This document shows, in pieces, positions 15,701 to 27,100 of a stretch of 64,000 nucleotides of DNA. The DNA comes from Phalacrocorax aristotelis (lineage: Eukaryota > Chordata > Aves > Suliformes > Phalacrocoracidae): contig NC_134311.1 in the NCBI RefSeq assembly GCF_949628215.1, positions 62,790,205 to 62,854,204 on the forward strand. The letters run 5' to 3'. Every line of letters begins with the position of its first letter. Position 1 is the stretch's first letter. The notes beneath the pieces are model-generated. The model made no database searches, had not been told where the DNA came from, and was given only the letters and a program-made list of their open reading frames with translations. The position numbers and the translations under genes were made by a program.

Positions 15701-18700
15701 AATTGTCTTGGGAGAAAAAAAAGATTTCTTTAAAAGAAAAATTGTACATATATGATACCTGAATCCCTCATGTAGTGGATTTCATCGAAAATAACCCATG
15801 CAACTTCTCGCATAACCTCAGAACCTCTGTAGAGCATACTTCTCAAAATCTAGAAAAGAAAAACCACATTGAGATGCATCACATGAAATAACAAGTCAGA
15901 TGTTACAGAGATGTCAGTAAGAAACTGGCAGAATTTTTGGTTCCCATTTACATGGCAATATGAAATCTTATTTTGCACAAAACTTAAAAAGCATTTTAAG
16001 ATTGGCTCTGAGACACTCTTCAAGTTGATTCCAATCTAATAAATCTCATGATACGAGATGAACTGGTTTCCTTGCAAGAACAGTGAAGGAACATGAAAGA
16101 AAAAATGTTATTTTGCTCCCGGCCTCTATATGGCAGCGTATCTGCTACAGGTCTACACATCTACTTCTGCCAAGCCTTCTTCTTCCCTCATCCTAACAGA
16201 TAACCTCTCTGTAATTAAGAGGAAACCTTTTGTCAGAAATCAGTCATGCTGTCTCTCCACCCCGAACTTTCCCTAGCAGAGTTTTCTCTGTAAGGCTCCT
16301 TACTCCTTTGAGGTGAAGACGGAAAGGAAAATTCCAACTTATTGCTGGACAGATGTCTACGAGGAGAAATGCAACAAAACTCTGCCAACAGTACTTTGTT
16401 ACCAAAGATGAAAAGCTGTATGTTCCTGGAGTACTAGCATCTAGTGTGAACCACTCAGCTACCACTCAGTGATTGTCCTCTCCCCCATTTTGTTTCCCTA
16501 GACCAAAGTCCTGGCCCTACAGGATTCAGTATGTCAGGCTGACTTTCAGTACTTCACATGTATCCAAAAAAATCGCAGTGTCTTGAGCATTCAGAAAATT
16601 AAGTTCTGACCTTCTCCATGCGAGAATGAAAGTGCCTGAATGGTAGTCCAAAAGCATGAATTTACAGAGATTTAGCTAACTTTTTCAATAACCAAATGTT
16701 AAAACATTAAAGTGAGACATAATGAACTTTATAACATTTTCTACACAAATTGGGCTTATTACAAAAACTTTAATCTTTTAATACCAGACCTTCTCAGTCA
16801 GAAAAGGGTAGAAGAAAACACAGGCAGACCAAGAATTAATGTCTGATCTTACCTCGGTTGTCATTACCAGACAAGAAGCTGTAGGATTAATGGTGACATC
16901 CCCAGTCATCAAACCAACATCCTGAAATTCTTCATACATCTCACGGTACTTCTGATTACTCAAAGCTTTAATTGGACTCGTAAATATCACACGCTGTTTC
17001 TCCCTCAAAGCCAGGGCAATTGCATACCTGCATTCAAACATTGTACATGTTAAAGTTGTCAGGAAAACATTCAGAGCATGTTACTTTCCTCTAATCTTCT
17101 GCTAAATAAAATAAATAAAATAAAATGCAATTTAAAAAAAGTAAAATATACAATTCAGAACACCAGTATAATGATATGAAACATTTCATACCTACATTAT
17201 TAAGTTCAGTGCAATCTTAACTCAACTACGCATGCCTCTTTGGAGAGCAACAAATCACTGATGATATGTTAACTGATTTTAGGGACATCAGAGCACATCT
17301 AGTTTAATCTAAAAATCTAATTGTCACTGTTTCATGACAAACATTTATTATCTACAGGTACATCCCACTTCTCAACTCAGGTCAGCAAAGCCACTCCACT
17401 GTCAGACCAAATACTGACAAAACACCTACGCTATCTTGTAAACACTTCTTGCCCAATAAACACCAAGTTTCAAATTAAATCAAACCAGTGCTTCTGACAA
17501 AGCAAAGAAAACACACAAGAAACTCTTCACTAGTTATAGCCAGGAGCTAGAAAACAAAAGGTTTTTTCCCAAATTCATGCAAATCTGTATTAACGAAACT
17601 CTCCTTTCAATCTATATAATAATACCTCAACAAAACCAGATTGCCTAAAAATAAAAGGTAAGCTTAATCATGAATTAAGCCTTTTGCTACCCGCTAAACA
17701 AAATGAAAGTAGTAATTTTTATGTTCAAGAGTAGTGAATTCAGTTCTAACACTGATGGTCCAAACTTCGCATCAAGAAACTGAGACACAACAGCTAATGA
17801 TGGTTCAACAAAATGGCACGACAAACATTGCACCATTCTCTTATTAGCACCTGTCAGAAAATTACTTACTCAGCACAAACAGTTTTACCAGCTGATGTAT
17901 GAGCTGACACTAACACAGACTGGTTATTATCTACACAAAGAATAGCTTCTCTCTGGAAGGCATCAAGAATAAATGGATATTCCTAAAAAGAAAGCAAGCA
18001 AAAACATTACATTTTTTTAACACAGACTGCTACTTACATCTACTAAATTTTGTGACTGATCTTGTATGCAAATTACAGGCAGAAATTAAATCCTGTAGAT
18101 ATTTCTAACTTCAACTGATCTTAATCCAGAATTTTGCAGTGATTTTGTATTTAAATCATTTTATCTAATACCACACCTAGGATCTTTACTTATGTCCCAT
18201 TGCCATACCAAATTAGTATCTTGCCCTGATGACTGTATTTTCTTTGATTTATTAATTTAGGAAGAGAAACTACAGTGTAAAACTGAAACCACTACCTGAT
18301 GCTGTAGAACAGAGTTTAAATAACAGCAGCTTACCCACACCACTCAACCACATCATTTTACCTGACGAAATTTACAATATAGACACACCAATCTTACTTT
18401 CAACAGACCATCTTTCAAGCCTTACTGACAAAGTACGTAATTTTTCCCTCTACCCTCAGCTACTGTCTAAAGCACATGCAAAAAGAAAAACAAATGCAAT
18501 CTATCACATACTTTTGCAGCTTTTCCAGTTCTTGGCTTCAGACCTGTGAAGACTTCATCTGCTGGAAGTGCAACCTATGAAATAAATTTTAAATAAAAAC
18601 ACTTGCAGAATTCTTGGTGTTCACTCTAGTGACATGGCAAGCTATGAAGGGCTGGGGCAGAAGATGTAAAGTGCATGAAAACTAATTCGAATTTATATTA

Positions 18701-21700
18701 TCCTGTTTCTCTGAGCTCATATGCCAAGGCTACTCCGTCACTTCTCTGATACTCTCCTACAGTCTTGTGTGACGTATTTCTGCTCCACCTACCTTGGAAC
18801 ATTAGCTCTTCAGGCCAGCACACCATCACGGCTTCTGGCTGATGGACATTAGAAGCAATTACTCAGCTCACACTGGTAACACTCCCTTTCAAAGGACAAT
18901 ATATTTATACAGGTAAAATTCCTGTTCCTGGCCAATATCTAATAATTAGTCATTCATCCTAAATATTTAAGCTCTCTTCAGTTACTAAGTGATGGCAAAC
19001 CTCTGCCAGACATCTCAAGATAAAAAAGACTGTAGAGATGCACGGGCTTCAGAGCCTCTATCAATTGTATATGGAGTTCCTTCAATACAAAGGTCTCATC
19101 ATACAGTGTCATTGAATGTGACCCTAATTAGCTTCACCTAGTGCTAGAAGACTGCACAGAAAAGAAAATGAGCATACAAGTACAAGGAAGTTAAAATTTC
19201 CAGATTTAATTCGCATAGAAACTCTGACTGTCATCTTTGGATGAAGCAGGATTTTAAAAAAATAAAATAGCACTAATACTTCCGATTTTTTCATATTTTA
19301 AATTGTATTTATGTTTATTAACACAATTTGAAAACTGTTTTTATTATTTTGCTTTTACATAAAAATACTTCTTTCCCCTTTTGCCAAAATTTAAGTTTCA
19401 ACAGTCATCAGCATTACAAGAAAGCCTTTCATTCTTGAACTAGAATAGCAAAATATTTCAATGCACTGCTATGCACTATGAACACAGACGTATTTTAACA
19501 ACCAGGTTTTCATCCTCAACAGCATTCAGAATGGGCTTGGTACCTTTCAAATGTGAAAACCTATCAACATCACCATTGAGTCTTTCACAATCACTCATTT
19601 TATTGCAAGTATCATTCAAACTGCTTCTGTTAAGATATCTTATTAATTTTTCTAGTGCATTTTGTGCATGCTTAGTGCCAGATACAGGCCTCAAACTCTT
19701 TACAAGCCTGTACTACCTTAAATATAAAATGAAATAATATATCTGCCTCAGAGTAGGAAGGCTCTACAGAGGGATCTGGACAGGCTGAATTGATGAGCCA
19801 AGGACAGTTGAATGAGGTTCAACAAGGCCAAGTGCCAGGTCTTGCACTTGGGCCACAACAACCCCATACAACACTACAGGCTTGCGGAAGAGTGGCTGGA
19901 GAGCTGCCTGGCTGAAAACAACCTGGGGGTGCTGGCTGACAGCTGGCTGAACGTTAGCCGGCAGCGCGCCCAGGTGGTCAAGAAGGCCAACAGCATCCTG
20001 TCTTCTATCAGGAATAGTGTGGCCAGCAGGAGTAGGGCAGTGATTGTGCCCCTGTACTAGGCACTGGTGTGTTCAGTTTTGGGCCCCTCACTACAAGAAC
20101 ATTGAGGTGCTGGAGCATGTCCAGAGAAGGGCAATAAAGCTGGTCAAGGGTCTGGAGATCAGGTCTTATGAGGAGCAACTGAGGAAACTGGGGTTGTTTA
20201 GTCTTGAGAAAAGGAGGCTGAGGGGAGACCTTATCGTGCTCTACACTAGCTGAAAGGAGGCTGTAGCGAGGTGGGTGTTGGGCTCTTCTCCCAAGTAACA
20301 AGCAATAGGACAAGAAATAGCCTCAAGTTGTGCCAGGGAAGGTTTAGATTAGGTATTAGGAAAAATTTCTTCACCAAAAGGGTTGTCAAGCATTGGACCT
20401 GGAGGTATTTAAAAGACGTGTAGATGTGGTACTTAGGGACATAGTTTAGCAGTGGACTTGGCAGTGATAAGTTTATGGTTGGACTTGATGATTTTAAAGG
20501 TCTTTTGCAACCTAAATGAATCTATGGTTGTATGGTATAATAAGTACAAGTGAAATAAACAGTATTATTATTATACAGGCAGTAATAGATATAATTCTAC
20601 AAAACAAGCCTATACTTTTCATGTGTATTTTCACTGCACTCACCTCATGCGTACAGCCTTCAACAGTTTCCACAGCTTGCACCTTTACTTGAGGCATCAG
20701 GTCTGCCAGACTAAAAATATATGAGTTAGGACAGCCAAAAAGGTATTTTTAAATCCTGTTTTCTTTATAAACGGGAAAATGTTGAATTTCACCTCTACTT
20801 TAATTGCGATATTAGAAAAAAGATGCACAAAACTCTTGAAATAGACAGTTGGCGGAGACTATTACCAGGACTGAGAATACCTGTAAGTGTTAAAATTTTG
20901 CTAGTATATAAATCTACTTTAAATACTGCTTTGGGATTTGTAACACCTTAAAAACTTGCACCACAAAACAGCACTTGGATCACATTTTTTCACATGAAGT
21001 TTTCTGATTAGATGGGGACTTTTTTTCAATATACAACAAAGCAAAATTCTAGACCTGTTTTCCTGCTACTAGTCATGACACTGAATAACAGGAGCCTGAA
21101 GCATCCCAAGCAGCTGCCTGAAGATGAGACCCATCTTTTCTTTACCATTCCCTTGTCTCAGGGCTGCAAGAAGGGGTTAGCGTCTCACTGCATAAAATTT
21201 TTTCTGACAGTTTTAACATACTTAGTAAGCTACTGTGGGCAAGTATGCGTTCTGCTCAAACCATTAACGCAGAAACTGACTTAAAATGTTGATTCTGGTT
21301 CTATTTTGGTTCTGTACAAGTACCCTTTGTTTACAGTGTTCTTAGAAGTCTTCTCATAAGTATTCTCGTAACTTTCTTGCAGAAAACCTTACCTTGAACT
21401 TAAGAGAAATTACCACGTAAAACCAAATAACAATCCAGACCAGAAATCTGTCTGACAGAATTCAACAATACATCACTCAGAGAACACTGTAAGAGCACAC
21501 CGATATTTAATACCAGCTTCAGAAGAACGTATGGCCTCCTCTAATTGGCGCAACACAGCTAAGTTTTGAAATACCTGGAATACTTTACAAATAAGATAGT
21601 CTTAGAACTTGCTACATGTGATTAGATAGAAGGGAGTCTGGAGGTACCATATCTTTGAATAGAATAAATAAGGGAAATGTACTAGAATTAGGTAATTTAG

Positions 21701-23583
21701 TAAGAATTATGTAACCAAGCCAAAACTGAACTGAGCATGCCCAGAGACTGAGTTCAACCAGCAGACACAGTGAGGAAGACTATCCATGACCACCAGAGGA
21801 CCTCAGAAGACCGCCAATGAACATGGATGCACATGTGTTAAGGACATTTGCATATAGCAATGAGTTGCAAGAATAATTTGAATACAGTAATTATTTCCTA
21901 GAAGTTTAATTAATATGTATATTTTGATTGCATATAACCCCTGTACTAGAGCACCTCGAGGCACACACTAGGTGGAGCAACCCCCCCCGGTGTGCCCGGT
22001 GCCACAATAAAGAATGCCTGCATCCTAAAACTACAAATTTAGTTCTACAGGATTCTTATATTTGCCGACTTACGACATCACAGCAAGCACATAATTTTAA
22101 TTTCTGTAGTAGGGTTTTCTACACCTTGGGCTAGGAGGTACACACCTGTATTTGGCAGCTCTGGATGAATTTTTATTCCATGAACCTGCCTAATAATTTT
22201 CTGAACCGATAGAAACTTCCAAGCATCTCTTAAGATACACTAAGCTGAAAAAGTGCCTGCACTGTCCATTCAATCTGTTTCAAAATCCTTCAAAATACCT
22301 ATCATGAAGTTCTGGAAAGAAAAGAAGGAGGCACACGCAGATCCTAAAGAATAGAAATGGCATTCTGGCTTCTATTCTGCTACCTTATCTCCCCAGATAT
22401 TGATATGTCCGAATATACCCCTCTCTCTGTGTCAAATGCCTCCCATTTGTGCTCAAATTTAAAAGCATGTCCGTACTTAAGATTGCAAGTATTTGCTGCA
22501 GTTATGATCTTATGCCTCAAAAGCCTCGTTTCTGTCTCCTTGGTCAAATTCTTCTTACTGTATCCCAACCCAATTCTGTGTTTCAGTGGTGTGGTAGTCA
22601 GCAAGCCTGCCTCCTCCCAATCACCTCAGTGCTTATCTCTGACTAGACCCCTGAAAACAACATGATGGCTTTGACCACAAGCCACCGATCCATATGCAGC
22701 AGTCACAAACACACGAACATTTCATATTGCGGTTGCCTCTCTGCAACATTACTTTAAACGTACCAGTGCTCATCACTGCTGAAGCTGTACTACCAGCATG
22801 CCCTCACTTAAACAGATAATGGAAAATCAACTTCATACGCAAATTCACCTTTATACGGAAACACTGTAAAGCTACTTACACCCACTACTCACAACTGGCA
22901 TATAGCTAAACCAGTGCATCCTGCCACGACCTCCTTACACACTAAGGGTACTTACTTAGCATCTTCTGATACAACATCTTCCAATTTTGGCTTCTTTCCC
23001 AAAAGTGCGTCTTCATTCCTATCAGCCTCAACTTCCCTTTTGGGCTTCCCTGTTGGAGCCACTGAAGATTTTTCCTCCGATCGTCTTCTGCAACGTAAAT
23101 ACACAACAAATTAGAAGTTTACCTCTTTGATGAATGCATTTTCAGAAAAGAAATCAGGTGCCCTAGGGACACCACCGATCACGTTGCACTCAGGCCGCCA
23201 CCTGGGGAACCCCGCCCACGAAAACCCCCACGGGTTTTCACACCGCTTCCCGAACGAGGGTGCCCCCGGCCCCCCAGACGCCCGCTGCGCTGGGGCCGGC
23301 CACTGCCTCGAGGCCAGGGTTCCCGGGAAGCCCCATCCCTTCAGGTCACACCGATTGCGGAACCTGACGGGGTTCCGTAGGTCAAACAGGCCGGCACACG
23401 GCGGGCCCGGTAGTGCGGCCCAAGCCGCCGCCGCCAGAGCAGCCGCGGTTCCGCTCCGCGCTCTCACCCCGGCCTCCTGCCGCCCTCCGCCGGGCCCGCT
23501 TTGCTCTTCTTGGCGCCGGAGGCGGCGGCGGCGGAGTCCTCATCAAACACGCTGAAGAGCTCGTCCCCGAAGGCGTCCGCCAT
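6648..23583 (-). CDS. MTREX: MTREX (MTR4/SKIV2L2), exosome RNA helicase; 5' 15 coding exons
   Basis: Ski2-like DExH RNA helicase that feeds nuclear RNAs to the exosome in the TRAMP, NEXT and PAXT complexes. Coding exons, in transcript order: 23468-23583, 22956-23087, 20644-20710, 18512-18574, 17870-17982, 16853-17027, 15759-15849, 15284-15408, 13364-13462, 12552-12654, 12284-12415, 11009-11088, 9453-9563, 8255-8356, 6648-6773. They sum to 1635 nt (545 codons), phases agree, and every junction is GT-AG. The start ATG (23583-23581) has A at -3 and G at +4 and begins [13 protein letters not shown], as in mammals. Motif I AHTSAGKT is at residues 153-160, II DEIH 244-247, III SAT 275-277 and [12 protein letters not shown] 511-520. 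These exons therefore hold a disordered N-terminus and both RecA domains. The arch/KOW, winged-helix and helical-bundle exons (about 500 residues in the family) lie beyond the left edge. No damage is seen. Identity comes from remembered orthologues. Confidence 0.97.
14474..15092 (-). mobile_element. CR1 LINE fragment in MTREX intron 8
   Basis: 5'-truncated CR1, same strand as MTREX. Its 3' end (14474 side) carries the typical ATTCTGTG octamer repeats and the phrase 'ggttggaacagacctctgg'. A minus-strand frame at 14574-14984 reads like the end of CR1 ORF2, with [20 protein letters not shown] and [13 protein letters not shown]. It can no longer move because only about 0.6 kb of the 3' part remains. 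Confidence 0.9.
15759..15849 (-). CDS. MTREX: MTREX exon 7, DEIH box
   Basis: Translates as [34 protein letters not shown] is the Walker B motif that coordinates magnesium and hydrolyses ATP in Ski2-like helicases. Confidence 0.95.
17870..17982 (-). CDS. MTREX: MTREX exon 5, ATP-binding motif I
   Basis: Translates as [14 protein letters not shown] followed by [18 protein letters not shown]. This covers the Q-motif-like region and the Walker A loop of RecA1. It splices in phase 2 to exon 6, which continues [13 protein letters not shown]. Confidence 0.95.
19745..20545 (+). mobile_element. CR1 LINE fragment in MTREX intron 3
   Basis: About 0.8 kb of the CR1 3' part, antisense to MTREX. Plus-strand frames read [18 protein letters not shown] (19812-20060) and [21 protein letters not shown] to [15 protein letters not shown] (20044-20253). 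Both are the reverse-transcriptase C-terminus and its tail. It ends in 'gatgattttaaaggtctttt', the CR1 3' UTR. The frame is broken between the two pieces, so it is older than a recent insertion. Confidence 0.9.
21570..22082 (+). mobile_element. Probable solo LTR of an avian endogenous retrovirus (MTREX intron 2)
   Basis: The right part looks like the promoter and poly(A) region of an avian LTR: 'gtgtgcccggtgccacaataaagaatgcctgc', then about 60 bp ending near CATCACA. I recall this AATAAA-GAATGCCTGC arrangement from bird ERVK-type LTRs. The left boundary is uncertain and no target-site duplication was found. No internal retroviral sequence is visible. It lies antisense to MTREX and appears diverged, so probably old. 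Confidence 0.55.
23468..23583 (-). CDS. MTREX: MTREX coding exon 1
   Basis: Encodes the first 38 residues plus two bases. After the conserved [13 protein letters not shown] the sequence is low complexity (Ala, Gly, Lys), as expected for the unstructured N-terminus of MTR4. The donor sits in a GC-rich context and the exon lies inside the CpG island shared with DHX29. Confidence 0.93.
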
Positions 23584-23983
23584 CTTCTCCACCGCTCCCA
23601 CAATGCCCCGCGCCGCACCACCTCCCCTCACCCCCCGGTCCCACACCGGCGCCGCACCCAGAGAAGAAACAGAGACCCCCGGGCGCTGGCAGCCCCGCGC
23701 GCGGCCCCAGCCCGATCCCTGGTCCCGTACCGATCCCACTGCCCCCAGGCAGACCCTTCCAACAACCCCCCGCAGCCGGCGGACCCTTCCCCCGGAACCT
23801 GATCCCCGCAAGGCCCAGAAGGCCTGGCGGCGGCGAGGCGCCTTCCTCTGAGGGCTGACCAATGGGAGGTGGAAGACGGTGTCAAGCGGGAGGCACCGGC
23901 CAATGCGAAGGGCGGGCACTGGAGCGCGGTGCCCGGATGTAGGGGGCGGTGGCGGGCGGGTTCCGGTGCAAGCAGGGGGAGCC

Positions 23984-24170
23984 ATGGGCGGCCGTAACAA
24001 GAAGGCGCGGGCGGGCGGCGCGGCCTATGCCGCTGCCTCCGCCGCTACCGTTGCCGCTAGGGCTCGAGCTGCCGCCGAGGCCGGCGCTGCTGCCGCCGCG
24101 GCCACTGAGGCGGGCAGCAGAGCGGTGCCGCGGCCGCTGCCAGCCCACAAGGAGCCGCGTGTCAAGCAAG
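23984..24170 (+). CDS. DHX29: DHX29 coding exon 1
   Basis: Begins MGGRNKKARAGGAAYAAAS and ends HKEPRVKQ plus one base. The alanine-rich low-complexity head followed by EPRVKQ matches the family. The sequence is CpG-rich because it lies in the promoter island. Confidence 0.93.
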
Positions 24171-27100
24171 GTACCGAGCCCCGCGGCGTGAGGCGGCCCC
24201 GGCGCGGCCGTGCCCGGAGGAGGACAGCAGGGTCCGGGCGGCGGAGGGCTACCTCGGCACGGCCTGCCCCTGCGTGGGGGCTTGGCCTGCTACAAGGCCT
24301 GGCCTTACTGAACGTGGGGAGAGGCACCCGAGATCCCTCCGACGTGGCGCTGGCCAGGCCTGGCTTTAGCCCGTCTCGCCTCCTGGGGTGTCCCCGAGCG
24401 GATGAGCCTTGTTGGTATCAGTGCGTTTAGTTACGAAAAGCCTGTCATTAGGTTATTGGCAGTTCCTGCAGAACAAGTGTTGGTGTGGCACCTTCCCAGT
24501 CATGAGCTGCTTTTGTATAGGGTCGTTCCATACGTGCTTAAAAACACCATAATGTGGATTTGGGATTTTTTTGTGCGTGTGTGTCATGAACAAAGTCCAG
24601 AGCATTTCTGGGGCTGGAGGCACTTCAGCAGTGTTGGATGAGCCGAGGCATGACTGTTCTGGGTGCAGCCCCAAAAACCAGTCTTATGCAGCACTTTGTG
24701 ATGTCTGTTTTCAATAAAACAGCTTTGCCAGTAGTAGCTCAGATACCTTATAACATCAGTAACAGCTTCTGTTGCACGCTATGAGCAAATCATGCAATGG
24801 ACAGGCCATTCAAGATTCCAAGTTGGTAACACAAAGTCTCGCAATCCATTAACTTAAACTTCCTAAACCTATTCACATACTCTGCTTTTAAAAATTTGGG
24901 CTCTTCTAAACATACATCTTGTGTCTCCTACTCTTCCAACACCATGGTGCTGAGTCCTCTTCAGAAACTACCCTGCTTCTCTCCCAGATTGTCTACTGTG
25001 GTGAGAAATAAGTGAGTGGAAGTGAAAAGTTAGTGTAGCTTAAATACTGAGTAGTTACACGGTCTGCCAGTAAGTGCCAGCCATTAGCTCATGAGCAGTA
25101 ACTGCTCTTTGTAGCTCCTGACCAGAGGTGACTGCTTTTTTTCCGAAATGCGGTTAGCTATACCCAGTCTTGATTTTAAAATGGGTTCTCCTAGAGCCCC
25201 TCTGCAGGCAGCACAGCACAGCTGAGCTCCTCAGCCTGCCTGCAGGCAGGCTGAGGAGCTAAGAGGAAGCAGTGCTGCCTGGAGCACAGTACTGCTTCCC
25301 CTGGGGCTGCACGCAGTCTGGAGGGCTGGCGAAAGCTGTGGGAGTGCTCGGTTTCCTTCTGCCTGTGCAGTATCAGAAACAGTATGTGTTCTGAAAATGA
25401 TAGAATCCAATATCAAGCTGCATGTTCTGAGAAGCTAAACCATTCTAATAATAATAAATAGCTTTGTGAATTAATATTTTTCTAACAGCCACTAAATGAA
25501 AAGTATTTTAAAATGACCACAACAGATCAGACCAAAGGCCTCTGTAACCCAGTGCCCTCTCCTAGACTGGAGCAAAAAAATGGGTACCTAGGTAAGAATA
25601 GGTTGGACATGCAGTGATACTTCCATAGGGTACTCTTTCATCCTCCACCAGTTGTGGCTTAGGGTCTTCCTGACCCAGGTCCAATGGTTTTTCAATGCCC
25701 TCCCAAATTGATTTGTTTACTACAAAGCTATCCTGTCTGCCCTTGGACTTAGGTAAATGTCCAATATCCACACCTTTAGTGGAGTTCTGTTACATAGCTG
25801 TGCACTTCGTAACGAAAAACCTCAACAGTCTTACTTGTTTTGAACGTGCCATGAGCTTCCCTATTTGACACTCCTTGTTCCAGTGTTGAGAGAGAGTGAG
25901 CAATGGATCCCGCTTCTCACTGTGCCACTTGGGATTTTATATTTTCTCTTCTGAGAGTGATACCCTTCTTCACTATTTCTTGTTCAAGGGCCTTTCTGTA
26001 CTGTTGATTATTGTTGTTATGTACCTGCATGTTTCTGGCAAATTAGTGTAATATTTGGTTGTGCTAACTGGCTTTATGTTGGGTCTGCTTCAGCTAGTGT
26101 AAACAATGTTTTCTGTGTTCTGCTTATGTGATTGATGATTGTTTGCAATTTGCAGGTCCAAAAACTTACAGTTTTAGTTCAACAACAGATTCCGGCGCTG
26201 CTGCAAATCTAGATAAATCTGTTCTTAAGGTGAGTATATTCTTTAGGTAGAACAGCTCTAGTTTTCATACTACTGTCTTAGCTGAGTAAATATTTCTCCA
26301 GCTCTTCTTCTGTATTATGTTATATAGGTAAACAACATTCATGTATTAGACATGGACTGTCTTGGCCTTGATCTCCTTGGGATTTTGAGTGTGCTTTAAG
26401 AAATAGGGGTAAAGTAACAGGGCAAAAGAATGTCTATGTTTTTGCATGCAGGACTATCAAGAGTTATGTCTGGGCTTCTGCTGTGCATATAGATTCTTCT
26501 TCCTGTCAGAGGAAGAATACAGATGTTATACAACAACCTCAGTAGCAACCAAAGCTTGGTAATTATTTTTTAAGCCAGATAGGAAGGAGAGTGTCACAGA
26601 TTGTATCTTGATGATCAAATTATTTTATACCTGTTCTTGTAAGCAGAGGAGAGAGGCCTTGTTCTTTCTGTTAGAGGGGTTTTTTATTTACAGTATTTCC
26701 CTTGACATACTGAATTTCCTTGAAGATGTAAATGGGCCTTCTCTGTAATAAGGAATGAACTCTTCTATTTCAAGTAAAAGTGTGCAGCTTGCAAAGGTAA
26801 AAAGAAAAAAGTGTCCCTTTCATAAGAAATGTTTACTGCACTTAGAAAAACTGGAAAAGTGGGGATTTGAATGGCAGGGAAATTTCTGCATTCTTATTCC
26901 TTAGCCATGAAAAACATAGATGTGTCACAAAAATTTGTGATGTTTTGCTCATTTTCTCTGTGCAGGTAATGATAAATGGTAATTTGGAAAAAAGAATCAT
27001 TGGTGTAATCAATGACCATAAAAACCAATATGATGACAAAGGAATGATTTCCAAAAGACTTACTGCTAAGAAACTGCAGGTAGAGTTTAACGTGTTGTTC

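Larger units (their letters stand above)
23190..24380. promoter_or_regulatory. CpG island and bidirectional MTREX/DHX29 promoter
   Basis: A GC- and CpG-rich block in AT-rich surroundings covers both first exons. The two start codons are 400 bp apart and diverge (MTREX 23583, DHX29 23984). Two CCAAT boxes on the plus strand (23859-23863, 23900-23904) lie 80-125 bp before the DHX29 ATG. I see no TATA box, as is usual for shared housekeeping promoters. Transcription start sites cannot be placed from sequence alone. Confidence 0.8.

Noticed and set aside
17100-17135. AAATA microsatellite in MTREX intron 5
   Set aside because: Short ordinary A-rich simple repeat, like another at 30850-30890; nothing unusual.
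23464-24000. Long minus-strand frame starting above the MTREX ATG
   Set aside because: Only its last 39 codons are MTREX exon 1. The upstream part is CpG-island sequence crossing the promoter.
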